NCBI RefSeq assembly: GCF_020520425.1
Contig: NC_079491.1
Coordinates: 28,821,449 to 28,885,448, forward strand
Direction of reading: 5' to 3'
Length of the DNA: 64,000 nt
Origin: Spinacia oleracea
Lineage: Eukaryota; Streptophyta; Magnoliopsida; Caryophyllales; Amaranthaceae
Numbering within the stretch: position 1 is the stretch's first letter; each line of letters begins with the position of its first letter. The notes beneath the pieces were generated by a model. That model did no database searches, was not told where the DNA came from, and worked only from the letters and a program-made list of their open reading frames with translations. This document shows, piece after piece, positions 1-10,513 of the stretch. The position numbers and the translations under genes are program-made.

Positions 1-2656
1 TTTGTGAGCAGAATGGGATCATTCATGAGACAACGACTCCCTACACACCCGAGCAGAACGGGATTGCTGAAAGGAAGAACAGAACATTGAAGAACATGAT
101 GAATTCTATGCTTATTAGTTCTGGGTTTTCTGATAACATGTGGGGGGAAGCTATATTATCTGCTTGTCATGTTTTGAACAGGGTACCTCACAAGAAGCTA
201 GACAAGACTCCATACGAAATATGGAAGGGTCGTGCACCTAACCTAAGTTATTTGAAAGTGTGGGGGTGTCTAGCAAAGGTGGCTATACCCAGCTTCAAAA
301 GGGACAAGATTGGTCCTAAAACGGTTGATTGTATTTTTATTGGTTATGCTTACCAAAGTGCTGCATATCGTTTTCTTGTTAAAGGTGCTAACAATTCTTA
401 TGCAGGTGGTAACATCATTGAGGCAAGAGATGCCGAGTTTTTTGAAACAATATTTCCTTTGAAAATATCTTGTATCAATGATGTGCCTTCTTCTAGCACT
501 TCTTCTAGTATGCCTGTTGTTGCTCCTCCCACCTCTGATGTGAATTCTGAATTGGAGCCAAGGAGGAGCAAGAGGGCAAGAAAGGAAACCAGTTATGGTG
601 ATGATTTTATTACTGCTTTCTTAACTGAACCTTACTTGATTGATGATGACTTTGCTTATGTCTTTATTTTGGAAGATGATCCTAGGACCTATGAAGAGGC
701 TATGAAATCTGTTGATGCAGTGTTTTGGAAAGAGGCAATAGATAGTGAACTTCAGTCAATCCTAAGTAACAATACTTGGGAGTTGGTTGATCTGCCTAGG
801 GGTTGCAAGCCCATTACTTGTAAATGGATCTTTAGGAAAAAATTGAAATCCACTGGATCCATTGACAAGTATAAGGCTAGAATTGTGGTAAGGGGATTCA
901 CCCAAAGGCATGGTATTGATTATTTTGATACTTATTCTCCTGTCACTAAAATTGCTACTATTAGAACTTTGATTGCTCTTGCTTGCATTCATGATCTTGT
1001 TGTGCATCAAATGGATGTTAAAACTGCATTTTTAAATGGTGATTTGGATGAGGAAATTTACATGGTTCAACCGGAAGGGTTTGTTGTTCCTGGTCAAGAG
1101 AATAAGGTTTGTAAATTAGTCAAGTCCTTGTATGGGCTTAAGCAAGCTCCAAAGCAATGGCATGACAAATTTGACAAGACTATGACAGGTAATGGGTTCC
1201 ATGTAAATGAAGGTGATTCTTGTGTTTACTCTAAGCATGATTCTGATGGTTGTGTGATTATTTGTCTTTATGTGGATGATATGTTAATTTTTGGGACTAA
1301 TTTGGATCGAGTAAATGAGACAAAAAGTTTTCTAAGTTCTAAGTTTGAAATGAAAGATATGGGTGAGGCAGATGTGATTTTAGGAGTGAAAATCAAGAGA
1401 ACTCCAAATGACATTTGTCTTAGCCAAGCTCACTATGTTGAAAAGTTACTTAAAAAATTTAACTCTTTTGACGTCGATCCAGTTAGGACTCCCTATGATC
1501 CAAGCATCCACTTAAGGAAAAATAATGGTGATCCTGTTAGCCAATCTGAATATGCTAAGATTATTGGTAGTGTTATGTTTCTGATGAACTACACTAGACC
1601 TGACATTGCTTATTCTGTGAGTAGATTAAGCAGGTATACTCATAACCCAAGTCATGAACATTGGGATGCTTTGAAGAGATTGCTCAGGTACCTTAAGGGT
1701 ACCATGGATTGGAGTTTGCACTACTCCAAGTTTCCAGGAGTTTTGGAAGGCTATTGTGATGCTAACTGGGTTTCTGGCAATGATGAAATTAACTCTACCA
1801 GTGGTTATGTTTTCACCCTAGGGGGTGGAGCTGTGTCTTGGAAATCTTGTAAACAATCTTGTACTGCTATGTCTACTATGGAATCTGAGTTTATTGCTCT
1901 TGAATTGGCAGGTCATGAGGCAGAATGGTTGAGAAATGTGCTTGCAGATATTCCGCTGTGGGGGAAGCCAGCTCCTTCAGTTGCACTTCATTGTGATTCG
2001 CAAGCGGCTATTGCTGTGGCAAACAACCATGCCTACAATGGGAAGAAAAGGCACATTCGTTTGAGGCACAAGGCCATCAAAGAATTGTTGTCAAGTGGGG
2101 TGATATCACTAGACTATGTAAAGTCTGAAATGAACATTGCGGATCCGTTAACGAAAGGCCTATGTAGAAAACTAGTTTTGGAAACATCGGAAGGGATGGG
2201 CCTGAAGCCCGTTGAATGAATTGTAAAATAATGAACTCCTACTCACAGAGTTCAAAGGACGACATTATTGTTATAATTCGGAAGCACAAAATTTTATTTT
2301 TTGTCCATCCCCTAGATGTTATAATGTGCTTGCTACAATAGGAAAGAGGTTGAGCATACGGCTCTTAATGAACCCATACCATATGTTTGGTGGTGTGAAT
2401 GTAGCTCACACTTGATGGGATTCACCTACGTAGGTGTGGAAGTGTGGCCGCTTCCTATGAGAATTGCGATGTGGGCTATTCTCTAGAGCACCTATGAGCA
2501 TATCCAGGTCGGACGTATGGCCAGTATAAGGCGTCACTTTATTCGCGGAGTCAGAATGTCATACATATTCAGTTGCGTGCTTTAAGTGACGGGTTTCTAT
2601 CTCCCTATCAAGTTCAATACGAAAGTCACTTGGTAGGAAAGAGATCATAGCTTAAA
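1..2656 (+). mobile_element. Ty1/copia fragment, copy A (3' part of pol plus 3' leader)
   Basis: The left part is cut by the window edge. The segment carries the end of the integrase core, the reverse transcriptase and RNase H of a Ty1/copia polyprotein, then 437 bp of 3' untranslated sequence. It matches 4309-6964 at a constant offset of 4308. By eye I found only two substitutions in the coding part (1411 and 1705), and the untranslated part looks the same. The match stops at 2656, before the polypurine tract and LTR that follow copy B, so copy A has lost its 3' LTR. Confidence 0.93.
3..2219 (+). CDS. Ty1/copia polyprotein, C-terminal part (integrase end, RT, RNase H), copy A
   Basis: The reading frame is open from the window edge to the stop at 2217-2219; the first internal Met (87) is not a true start. 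In order it encodes the end of the integrase core ([16 protein letters not shown]), the GKPP-type integrase C-terminus ([20 protein letters not shown]), the copia reverse transcriptase ([21 protein letters not shown], catalytic YVDD near residue 420 of the Met-87 ORF) and RNase H (GYCDANW, ending in a short tail after ADPLTKGL). There are no frameshifts. In this family the product is a Gag-Pol polyprotein that copies element RNA to DNA and integrates it. This copy has no gag, protease or 5' end in the window and cannot be autonomous as seen. Protein differences from copy B are Asp versus Gly and Met versus Lys. Confidence 0.93.
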   Translation, partial: CEQNGIIHETTTPYTPEQNGIAERKNRTLKNMMNSMLISSGFSDNMWGEAILSACHVLNRVPHKKLDKTPYEIWKGRAPNLSYLKVWGCLAKVAIPSFKRDKIGPKTVDCIFIGYAYQSAAYRFLVKGANNSYAGGNIIEARDAEFFETIFPLKISCINDVPSSSTSSSMPVVAPPTSDVNSELEPRRSKRARKETSYGDDFITAFLTEPYLIDDDFAYVFILEDDPRTYEEAMKSVDAVFWKEAIDSELQSILSNNTWELVDLPRGCKPITCKWIFRKKLKSTGSIDKYKARIVVRGFTQRHGIDYFDTYSPVTKIATIRTLIALACIHDLVVHQMDVKTAFLNGDLDEEIYMVQPEGFVVPGQENKVCKLVKSLYGLKQAPKQWHDKFDKTMTGNGFHVNEGDSCVYSKHDSDGCVIICLYVDDMLIFGTNLDRVNETKSFLSSKFEMKDMGEADVILGVKIKRTPNDICLSQAHYVEKLLKKFNSFDVDPVRTPYDPSIHLRKNNGDPVSQSEYAKIIGSVMFLMNYTRPDIAYSVSRLSRYTHNPSHEHWDALKRLLRYLKGTMDWSLHYSKFPGVLEGYCDANWVSGNDEINSTSGYVFTLGGGAVSWKSCKQSCTAMSTMESEFIALELAGHEAEWLRNVLADIPLWGKPAPSVALHCDSQAAIAVANNHAYNGKKRHIRLRHKAIKELLSSGVISLDYVKSEMNIADPLTKGLCRKLVLETSEGMGLKPVE

Positions 2657-4114
2657 CATCTATGAATGAATATTGAGTTTTAGAAGAATTAACAAAGAAG
2701 AAAACTTTAGCACACAAAAATTAGATCTGCGATAATTATAAGAGAATTAATTAGTGTATGAGACAGCAAAAATGGAGAATAGTGGATGCAAACCTTTAAA
2801 AAAGGGGATGGACAAAACCCTAATTCCTGTGATTGAAAGATAAGAAGAACTGAAGAAGGAAGAAGAAGAAGAAGAAGAAGGGATGATAAATGGGGGAATT
2901 GAAAAGAGTTGTAGTCGTATAAAGGAAAGGAAAGGAAAGTGATGCGTTATCGACTAGTTTACTCAAGTACTCGTAGCTAGTCGTAGAAGTATTCAACCGT
3001 TGCCAACTCAGCATTTTTCACTTTTTTGGACTTTAACATATGCAACATGTGCCCATTTGTTGGAGAGGTTGACCTGTTTTGACCACTTCACCGTGGATTT
3101 ATTTTGTTGATTTACTGCTTGTTATGTAGGTTCGTAAAGTTGATTTGTATTGCAAGCAACTGTGATTTTAGTGGAAGACTACTTTATTAATCTTGTCATT
3201 TTCATATAAATAAATTTATTTCGCACTATGTTGGAACCTTATATATATAAATCTACACTTTCAGGTGTAGAGATTTAAATAAATATTGGCAATATATTTA
3301 ATTCTCAACATTTAATATATGTAACATTGAGCACTATGACTATTATACACCTTTATGCCCATGAACATGTAACAATTTAACAAAATCAAGTCATAGATAT
3401 TTATGTTCAAACATATTTCGAAAACATAAAGCTGGCATGTACACTTACTCATATGGGGATCAATTCATTATCTTTCAATTTTGCCAACTTATTCTTGCTC
3501 GTCTCCCCATACATTGGGAAAATGTTTTCGATTTATTATGGGACATAACATTCTTCACCAACCAAATAATACAATTTTCAACATGTATTTGATAAATATT
3601 TCATTTTTTTTTGTTCTCTTGTGGAGATCAACATTGATTATGGGGAGTAGATGCAATATGCAGTTGTTTTTCTTCATATTTTCTCTTTTCGTGCTGACGT
3701 ATGATTGCCCCAATCAAGATATTTAAGATCTTATTTATGATACTTAAATCAATCACAAAACACTTGTAACACGTTAAACTTCTTTGTGATCTTCAAGTCA
3801 CCAACTATCATTACGGTGGACTTCAGGTTACTTACTATCATGGTGAACTTGAAATCACCTATCATTATACAATTTTTCAAAATCTTTATCGATCTCTTGT
3901 ATGTATTTATTTTCTCAATTGAATTCGATTGAAATACAACTCAACCTCATCATTATGTCTTGCCTTTGGATATATGCAACATGTGAGGGAGTGTCAGCAC
4001 ATAAACTTTTATTTAACAGGAATTTTCACATTCTCATGACGGGTGTTCTTAAACCCAGATGGCTTGAATTATCACATCATGATACGAAATATTTCATTCT
4101 CTAACTCGTGCTTG
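2657..4114. other. Spacer between the two copia copies; no gene recognised
   Basis: This 1.46-kb AT-rich stretch has no convincing coding region. A GAA-rich microsatellite lies at about 2852-2880; its reverse strand gives a poly-Phe ORF that I do not accept. Phrases at 3780-3870 about 'ttacttactatcatggtg' recur in degenerate form, as in old LTR or leader sequence, but I could not assign a family. It separates two almost identical element copies without resembling the element. Confidence 0.5.
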
Positions 4115-4120
4115 AATTAA

Positions 4121-6527
4121 AAGGTATTATATTACTTTTGTTGATGACTGCTCAAGATTCACCATGGTTTATCTTCTCAGGTCAAAAGATGAGGCTGAGG
4201 AAATGTTCCTCAAATACAAGGCCGAAGTGGATAACCAACTTGATAGGAAGATCAAGAGACTTAGGAGTGATAGGGGTGGTGAATATGACCCTAACACTCT
4301 TAAGGCATTTTGTGAGCAGAATGGGATCATTCATGAGACAACGACTCCCTACACACCCGAGCAGAACGGGATTGCTGAAAGGAAGAACAGAACATTGAAG
4401 AACATGATGAATTCTATGCTTATTAGTTCTGGGTTTTCTGATAACATGTGGGGGGAAGCTATATTATCTGCTTGTCATGTTTTGAACAGGGTACCTCACA
4501 AGAAGCTAGACAAGACTCCATACGAAATATGGAAGGGTCGTGCACCTAACCTAAGTTATTTGAAAGTGTGGGGGTGTCTAGCAAAGGTGGCTATACCCAG
4601 CTTCAAAAGGGACAAGATTGGTCCTAAAACGGTTGATTGTATTTTTATTGGTTATGCTTACCAAAGTGCTGCATATCGTTTTCTTGTTAAAGGTGCTAAC
4701 AATTCTTATGCAGGTGGTAACATCATTGAGGCAAGAGATGCCGAGTTTTTTGAAACAATATTTCCTTTGAAAATATCTTGTATCAATGATGTGCCTTCTT
4801 CTAGCACTTCTTCTAGTATGCCTGTTGTTGCTCCTCCCACCTCTGATGTGAATTCTGAATTGGAGCCAAGGAGGAGCAAGAGGGCAAGAAAGGAAACCAG
4901 TTATGGTGATGATTTTATTACTGCTTTCTTAACTGAACCTTACTTGATTGATGATGACTTTGCTTATGTCTTTATTTTGGAAGATGATCCTAGGACCTAT
5001 GAAGAGGCTATGAAATCTGTTGATGCAGTGTTTTGGAAAGAGGCAATAGATAGTGAACTTCAGTCAATCCTAAGTAACAATACTTGGGAGTTGGTTGATC
5101 TGCCTAGGGGTTGCAAGCCCATTACTTGTAAATGGATCTTTAGGAAAAAATTGAAATCCACTGGATCCATTGACAAGTATAAGGCTAGAATTGTGGTAAG
5201 GGGATTCACCCAAAGGCATGGTATTGATTATTTTGATACTTATTCTCCTGTCACTAAAATTGCTACTATTAGAACTTTGATTGCTCTTGCTTGCATTCAT
5301 GATCTTGTTGTGCATCAAATGGATGTTAAAACTGCATTTTTAAATGGTGATTTGGATGAGGAAATTTACATGGTTCAACCGGAAGGGTTTGTTGTTCCTG
5401 GTCAAGAGAATAAGGTTTGTAAATTAGTCAAGTCCTTGTATGGGCTTAAGCAAGCTCCAAAGCAATGGCATGACAAATTTGACAAGACTATGACAGGTAA
5501 TGGGTTCCATGTAAATGAAGGTGATTCTTGTGTTTACTCTAAGCATGATTCTGATGGTTGTGTGATTATTTGTCTTTATGTGGATGATATGTTAATTTTT
5601 GGGACTAATTTGGATCGAGTAAATGAGACAAAAAGTTTTCTAAGTTCTAAGTTTGAAATGAAAGATATGGGTGAGGCAGATGTGATTTTAGGAGTGAAAA
5701 TCAAGAGAACTCCAAATGGCATTTGTCTTAGCCAAGCTCACTATGTTGAAAAGTTACTTAAAAAATTTAACTCTTTTGACGTCGATCCAGTTAGGACTCC
5801 CTATGATCCAAGCATCCACTTAAGGAAAAATAATGGTGATCCTGTTAGCCAATCTGAATATGCTAAGATTATTGGTAGTGTTATGTTTCTGATGAACTAC
5901 ACTAGACCTGACATTGCTTATTCTGTGAGTAGATTAAGCAGGTATACTCATAACCCAAGTCATGAACATTGGGATGCTTTGAAGAGATTGCTCAGGTACC
6001 TTAAGGGTACCAAGGATTGGAGTTTGCACTACTCCAAGTTTCCAGGAGTTTTGGAAGGCTATTGTGATGCTAACTGGGTTTCTGGCAATGATGAAATTAA
6101 CTCTACCAGTGGTTATGTTTTCACCCTAGGGGGTGGAGCTGTGTCTTGGAAATCTTGTAAACAATCTTGTACTGCTATGTCTACTATGGAATCTGAGTTT
6201 ATTGCTCTTGAATTGGCAGGTCATGAGGCAGAATGGTTGAGAAATGTGCTTGCAGATATTCCGCTGTGGGGGAAGCCAGCTCCTTCAGTTGCACTTCATT
6301 GTGATTCGCAAGCGGCTATTGCTGTGGCAAACAACCATGCCTACAATGGGAAGAAAAGGCACATTCGTTTGAGGCACAAGGCCATCAAAGAATTGTTGTC
6401 AAGTGGGGTGATATCACTAGACTATGTAAAGTCTGAAATGAACATTGCGGATCCGTTAACGAAAGGCCTATGTAGAAAACTAGTTTTGGAAACATCGGAA
6501 GGGATGGGCCTGAAGCCCGTTGAATGA
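4121..6527 (+). CDS. Ty1/copia polyprotein fragment (integrase core to RNase H), copy B
   Basis: The frame is continuous from about 4121 to the stop at 6525-6527; the first Met (4164) is internal. Visible motifs are integrase core residues ([28 protein letters not shown]), the GKPP-like C-terminal module, a polymerase with YVDD, and RNase H with GYCDANW. The polyprotein is intact over about 800 residues, against about 1300-1450 for a full copia Gag-Pol. The sequence is almost identical to copy A, which points to recent duplication or recent insertion of a young family. As a truncated copy it would make no functional element alone. Confidence 0.93.
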
Positions 6528-7079
6528 ATTGTAAAATAATGAACTCCTACTCACAGAGTTCAAAGGACGACATTATTGTTATAATTCGGAAGCACAAAAT
6601 TTTATTTTTTGTCCATCCCCTAGATGTTATAATGTGCTTGCTACAATAGGAAAGAGGTTGAGCATACGGCTCTTAATGAACCCATACCATATGTTTGGTG
6701 GTGTGAATGTAGCTCACACTTGATGGGATTCACCTACGTAGGTGTGGAAGTGTGGCCGCTTCCTATGAGAATTGCGATGTGGGCTATTCTCTAGAGCACC
6801 TATGAGCATATCCAGGTCGGACGTATGGCCAGTATAAGGCGTCACTTTATTCGCGGAGTCAGAATGTCATACATATTCAGTTGCGTGCTTTAAGTGACGG
6901 GTTTCTATCTCCCTATCAAGTTCAATACGAAAGTCACTTGGTAGGAAAGAGATCATAGCTTAAATGTCACTAAGTGTTAATTCAAGTCGAAAGACATTGA
7001 CACCTATTCAATTGTTTTGTTTTGCCCAAAACCAATATCCTTCTCCTTTCTTTTCTTTCTTTTCCGCATATTCGAACCT

Positions 7080-7088
7080 GTGGGGGAT
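7080..7088 (+). other. Polypurine tract before the LTR
   Basis: The G-rich run tgtggggga lies immediately upstream of the LTR start TGTTGGAAATTCTC at 7089. In LTR retrotransposons this position primes plus-strand DNA synthesis. It supports placing the 3' LTR boundary of copy B here. Confidence 0.65.
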
Positions 7089-7890
7089 TGTTGGAAATTC
7101 TCATTGGGAAACACAAAGGAAAAAAGGGTGAGTGAAAATTCAAGAGTCCCACATTGGAAAAACTCTTCATATTCCTCTTGTTTATTAATTGGGGAATGAG
7201 TGTAACTCTTGTTTAAGAAAGTGTGAGAATGGTATGGGTGGACACATCACACACACGCGCGCGCGCGCCGGGCCGTGGGCCGTGGGCCTTGGGCCGTGGG
7301 CCGTGGGCCTTGGGCCTTGGTACTTGGTACTTGGTACTTGGTACTTGGTACTTGGTTCGCGGGCGTGGGGTGGGTTTTGTGGGTCAACCCTGTTCTTTTT
7401 GGTAACTGGACCGGTTTGCGCAAGTCACTGTTACGGGAATCTGTATTGATTACGTAACCGTTGGATTAAATGCCATTAATTACGTCCGTTACTATGATCA
7501 ATGTTTTTGACCGTTTTCTGGCTGTTGCAACATTCATTCCCTCAGCCGTTTTTGTCTGTTGCAATGCTTTCCTTCTAAATTATTTAAATCAGAGTTTCAG
7601 TTCCCTTCTCAAAAAAAAAAAAAAAATCATACACACAAATACGGAAACACATTCTTACTCTCACACAAAATTGCTCTCGGTTTTGGGCATACGTTCTCAC
7701 TCCATCCGGCTTTGTGAGTGCACACAACGTCAGAGTTGCGCTAATCCTGGAGGGCGACCGCATTCTGTTCTACTGCACCGGGAGGTAGCGCGGAATCGTC
7801 TTTTAGGACAGTGGGTGTCCACGACGCAACAATTGTTCTTCGTTCAGTTCATCGAATCAGATAAGTTTGTTCTAATTTTCGCTTTAATCG
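7089..7890 (+). mobile_element. Copia LTR shared by copy B (upstream) and a gag fragment (downstream)
   Basis: The LTR begins TGTTGGAAATTCTC after the polypurine tract. The 3' edge is uncertain: no clear primer-binding site is visible before the gag start at 7914, so 7890 is approximate. It contains CA/CG dinucleotide repeats (7248-7266), a GC-rich minisatellite of gggccgtgggcctt-type units (7268-7318), a 7-bp array of ttggtac (7317-7355) and a poly-A run (7610-7626). The long ORFs through it are by-products of these repeats. Only one LTR is present, with pol to its left and gag to its right. Confidence 0.7.
7258..7357 (+). repeat. Two adjacent minisatellites inside the copia LTR
   Basis: First comes a GC-rich block alternating gggccgtgg and gggccttgg, then about six copies of the 7-mer ttggtac. 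The two arrays share the ttgg core, so the second may have grown out of the first by slippage. Confidence 0.85.
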
Positions 7891-7913
7891 CAACAATCTA
7901 AAAGACGATTATT

Positions 7914-9043
7914 ATGGCTTTGACTTCCAAATTCATGATTCCTGATATGTCTAAGTTAGAACCTCTTGATGGCAAGAATTATAAACGTTGGGCTGTTAGG
8001 ATGCGATTCTATTTAGAACAAATTGAGATTGCTTATGTGCTTGATGATGTTGTCGAACCTGATGATGAAACTGAATTGCATGCTTTTGAGTTGAAATTTG
8101 CTAAAGATGATAGGACATGTAAGGGCATGTTGCTGCATCATATGTCGAATACATTGCTTGATATCTATATGGGGTTTAATCATGCTAGGGATATTTGGGA
8201 TGCATTAGAAAAGAAATATGGAACTGATGATGCTGGTACTAAGCGTTATTGTGTCAGTAAGTGGTTAGCTTTTCAAGTCCAAGATGATAAACCAATTATT
8301 GATCAGATTCATGCTTATGAAAATATTTGCATTGCTATGGCTGCCGAGGGTTTGAGTATTTGTGATATTACCCTTGCTATAGTTTTAATTGAGAAACTCC
8401 CACCCTCTTGGAAAGATTTTCGTAATCAGTTAATGCATAAGAAAAAGGACCTTACCTTAGAGGAGCTTGTAGGTCACCTGAAAATTGAGGAGGAAAATCG
8501 TATTAAGGATAAGGGTCAATCTGTGTTTTCCGGGTCTGCTAAGGCTAACCTTGTAGAACCTAAGCCTCATGCATATTCTGAAAAGTTTAAGGGAAAGGGA
8601 AGTCCTTTCAAGCCTCAAGGGAAACCAATGAAGTATAAGTTCAAGGGCAAGTGTTTTGAATGTGGGAAAACTGGTCACAAGTCTGTAGATTGCAGATCCA
8701 AGAAGAAGTCGGATCAGAACCAAGCCAACCTTGCTGAAGCTAATGAAGTTTCTAATCCTAACCATTTTGTTGCTGTTGTTTCAGAAGCTAACTTGACAGG
8801 TAATGTTGCTGAATGGATCGTTGATACTGGAGCAACGAGACATATCTGCACCAACAAAGACATGTTCACTACCTACGAAAAAACTGATGGTGAAAATGTC
8901 TTCATGGGTAATTCAGCTTCTGCAACTGTTCAAGGCAAAGGGAAGATCGTTCTCACTCTTACCTCTGGAAAACTTATTACTCTTACCAATGTGTTGCATG
9001 TTCCAGAAATGCGTAGGAACCTGATTTCTGGTAGCTTGCTAAT
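7914..9043 (+). CDS. Ty1/copia Gag-protease fragment (truncated)
   Basis: The start is ATG 7914 ([15 protein letters not shown]). The order is a UBN2-type Gag domain (residues about 15-210), a basic linker, a retroviral zinc knuckle [14 protein letters not shown] (CX2CX4HX4C, about 245-258) and an aspartic protease with active-site [12 protein letters not shown] (about 302-313). Homology ends near [15 protein letters not shown] (about 9043); the last 20 or so residues before the stop at 9107 come from foreign sequence joined there. In this family Gag packages element RNA and the protease cleaves Gag-Pol. The missing piece is the pre-integrase and integrase N-terminus, which is also absent at the left edge of copy B. 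Confidence 0.92.
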
Positions 9044-9725
9044 TTTGTTAATGCAACAAATACCAATTGGCCGGTTAATGCAATTGAAATACCAATTGGG
9101 ATCTTAATCAAGAAATAATAAAAAAATATAGAATAACTTTTATTACATGCAATCTACTCCGCATTGTGATAAGCAAAACCAAGAGATACAACAGTACACA
9201 AATACCAATTGGCCCGTTAATGCAATTGAAATATAAGAAATTTATACCATGATTCGTAAACTTGCGGTTAATAAAGAAAATTGTTTGAATCCCAAAATTC
9301 AAATAATCAAACAATTAAATTAAACTTACATTAGAGTGGATGATTTCTTTTGTTCGGCGTTTGTAAATCCCATTGTTATCTTATCTTCCGTCTTTTAGCG
9401 ATCGTGCTGATAACGTGTTGTGTAATACACAGATAAGGGAGGAGAAATTAGGAGAGAACAACTGTGTGTTTTATTCCATGAACAATAGGGTATTAGTATA
9501 TATGCATACAATAAACATCACATAATATTTCATAACATATTTTAATTAAATACGAGTAAGTAAATATATAATGTGTTTTAACACTTGAATAAGGGTCAAA
9601 CAGTGTACCAGAATTTGTAGCGTAATGACGACGGTAAATGTACATGTGGCTTTTATCACCAATTCTTAAATGGACTTGGTTCACACTAAATTTATTTTGG
9701 ATCACGCCTTAAAATAAAGTCAACA
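9044..9725 (-). mobile_element. Reversed 5' part of a small LTR retroelement (LTR, primer site, leader)
   Basis: The plus strand at 9416-9725 starts TGTTGTG and ends GTCAACA, giving a 310-bp LTR with TG...CA ends. On the minus strand the LTR reads TGTTGACTTTATTTT... and is followed by cgttatcagcacgatcg (from 9415 down), a phrase I know as the sequence next to many plant LTRs. The leader continues to about 9044, where it meets the truncated gag ORF. Two 35-bp copies of an 'accaattggcc.gttaatg' phrase (about 9058 and 9201) lie in the leader. No second LTR is visible, so this is a truncated copy. Confidence 0.65.
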
Positions 9726-10100
9726 ACTTGTTCCTAATTTATTTTGGCATTTTTTTAGGATTATTATGAAAAAAATATCAAATTAATGTCGTTAATACAT
9801 GTTGTGCTTAAATAATGTGATCCTAAGTCACAATTCGCTTTTAAAAACATAAGGTTACTAAGTTTCAAAAAATGGTTACTATGTCTAAGAATTTTGGTGT
9901 TTAATTTATTATAGTTACTATATGAACAATAAAGATGAGTGTAAAAAGGTGCTAGAGAAAATTATTAATTTTGGGTCCACACTAATATTATTGTGGACCA
10001 AGTCCACGCAAGAATAGTCCGGCTTTTATCTGAAAAATGATCCTGCAATTGCACGGCCCAAACAGACAAAGCCCCGGGTACTAATTTGGACAACAGATAC
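9726..10100. other. Upstream region of the coiled-coil gene
   Basis: AT-rich DNA with no gene and no repeat I can name. It should hold the promoter of the gene whose first coding exon is at 10,514. I see no TATA box that I could defend. Confidence 0.4.
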
Positions 10101-10230
10101 AACAGAAACAAGAAACGAGGTTTCCAGTTTCTGGTGCGGAGATTCGTTAGAAGTTAGAACGCACACACAGACACAGGAAACACCCTTCAGGCTTCAGAGG
10201 TGGACTTTCTCTCTCCTTGAATCCCACTAG

Positions 10231-10467
10231 GTACCCATTTCTTTCCCTCTCATCCCACACTTACATTGCATTTTCATCAATTTCTTTATCAATTGTTCTC
10301 TTTTCCATACCTTAGGGTTTCTATCATTATCAATTTTGCTTTGATTTGCTTTTTTTTTATTTTTTCGTTTCTTTCACCATCATTTTAAAAATTCAAATGC
10401 TGATTTGATTGTTGATAAATTTGAGCGATGAAATTGGCGTCTTTTTGTTGCTGGAGTTTTCTTTCAG
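10231..10467 (+). other. Probable 5'UTR intron of the coiled-coil gene
   Basis: A donor (cactag|gtaccc, 10231) and acceptor (tctttcag|att, 10467) bracket a T-rich stretch upstream of the start codon. A leader intron here would join a CT-rich exon to the exon holding ATG 10,514. This rests on splice motifs only. Confidence 0.45.
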
Positions 10468-10513
10468 ATTTTTCCTGAGATATTTAAGCTTTGAATTTCG
10501 ATCACCAAGCAAG

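Larger units (their letters stand above)
4115..7088 (+). mobile_element. Ty1/copia internal 3' part, copy B, up to the LTR
   Basis: The segment starts inside the integrase core ([12 protein letters not shown], read from about 4121) and runs through RT and RNase H to the 3' leader. It ends in a purine-rich tract (tgtgggggat, 7080-7088) directly before an LTR starting TGTTGG at 7089. It is about 194 bp longer on the 5' side than the part of copy A inside the window, and 124 bp longer on the 3' side. The left junction at about 4115-4120 is abrupt, so gag, protease and the integrase N-terminus are missing on that side. Confidence 0.9.

Noticed and set aside
7189..7901. Several ORFs in the LTR at 7.2-7.9 kb
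   Set aside because: They follow the tandem repeats and the non-coding LTR/leader; products are low-complexity and unlike any family.
9108..9314. 68-aa minus-strand ORF in the small LTR element leader
   Set aside because: No motif of Gag or Pol; sits in an untranslated leader.
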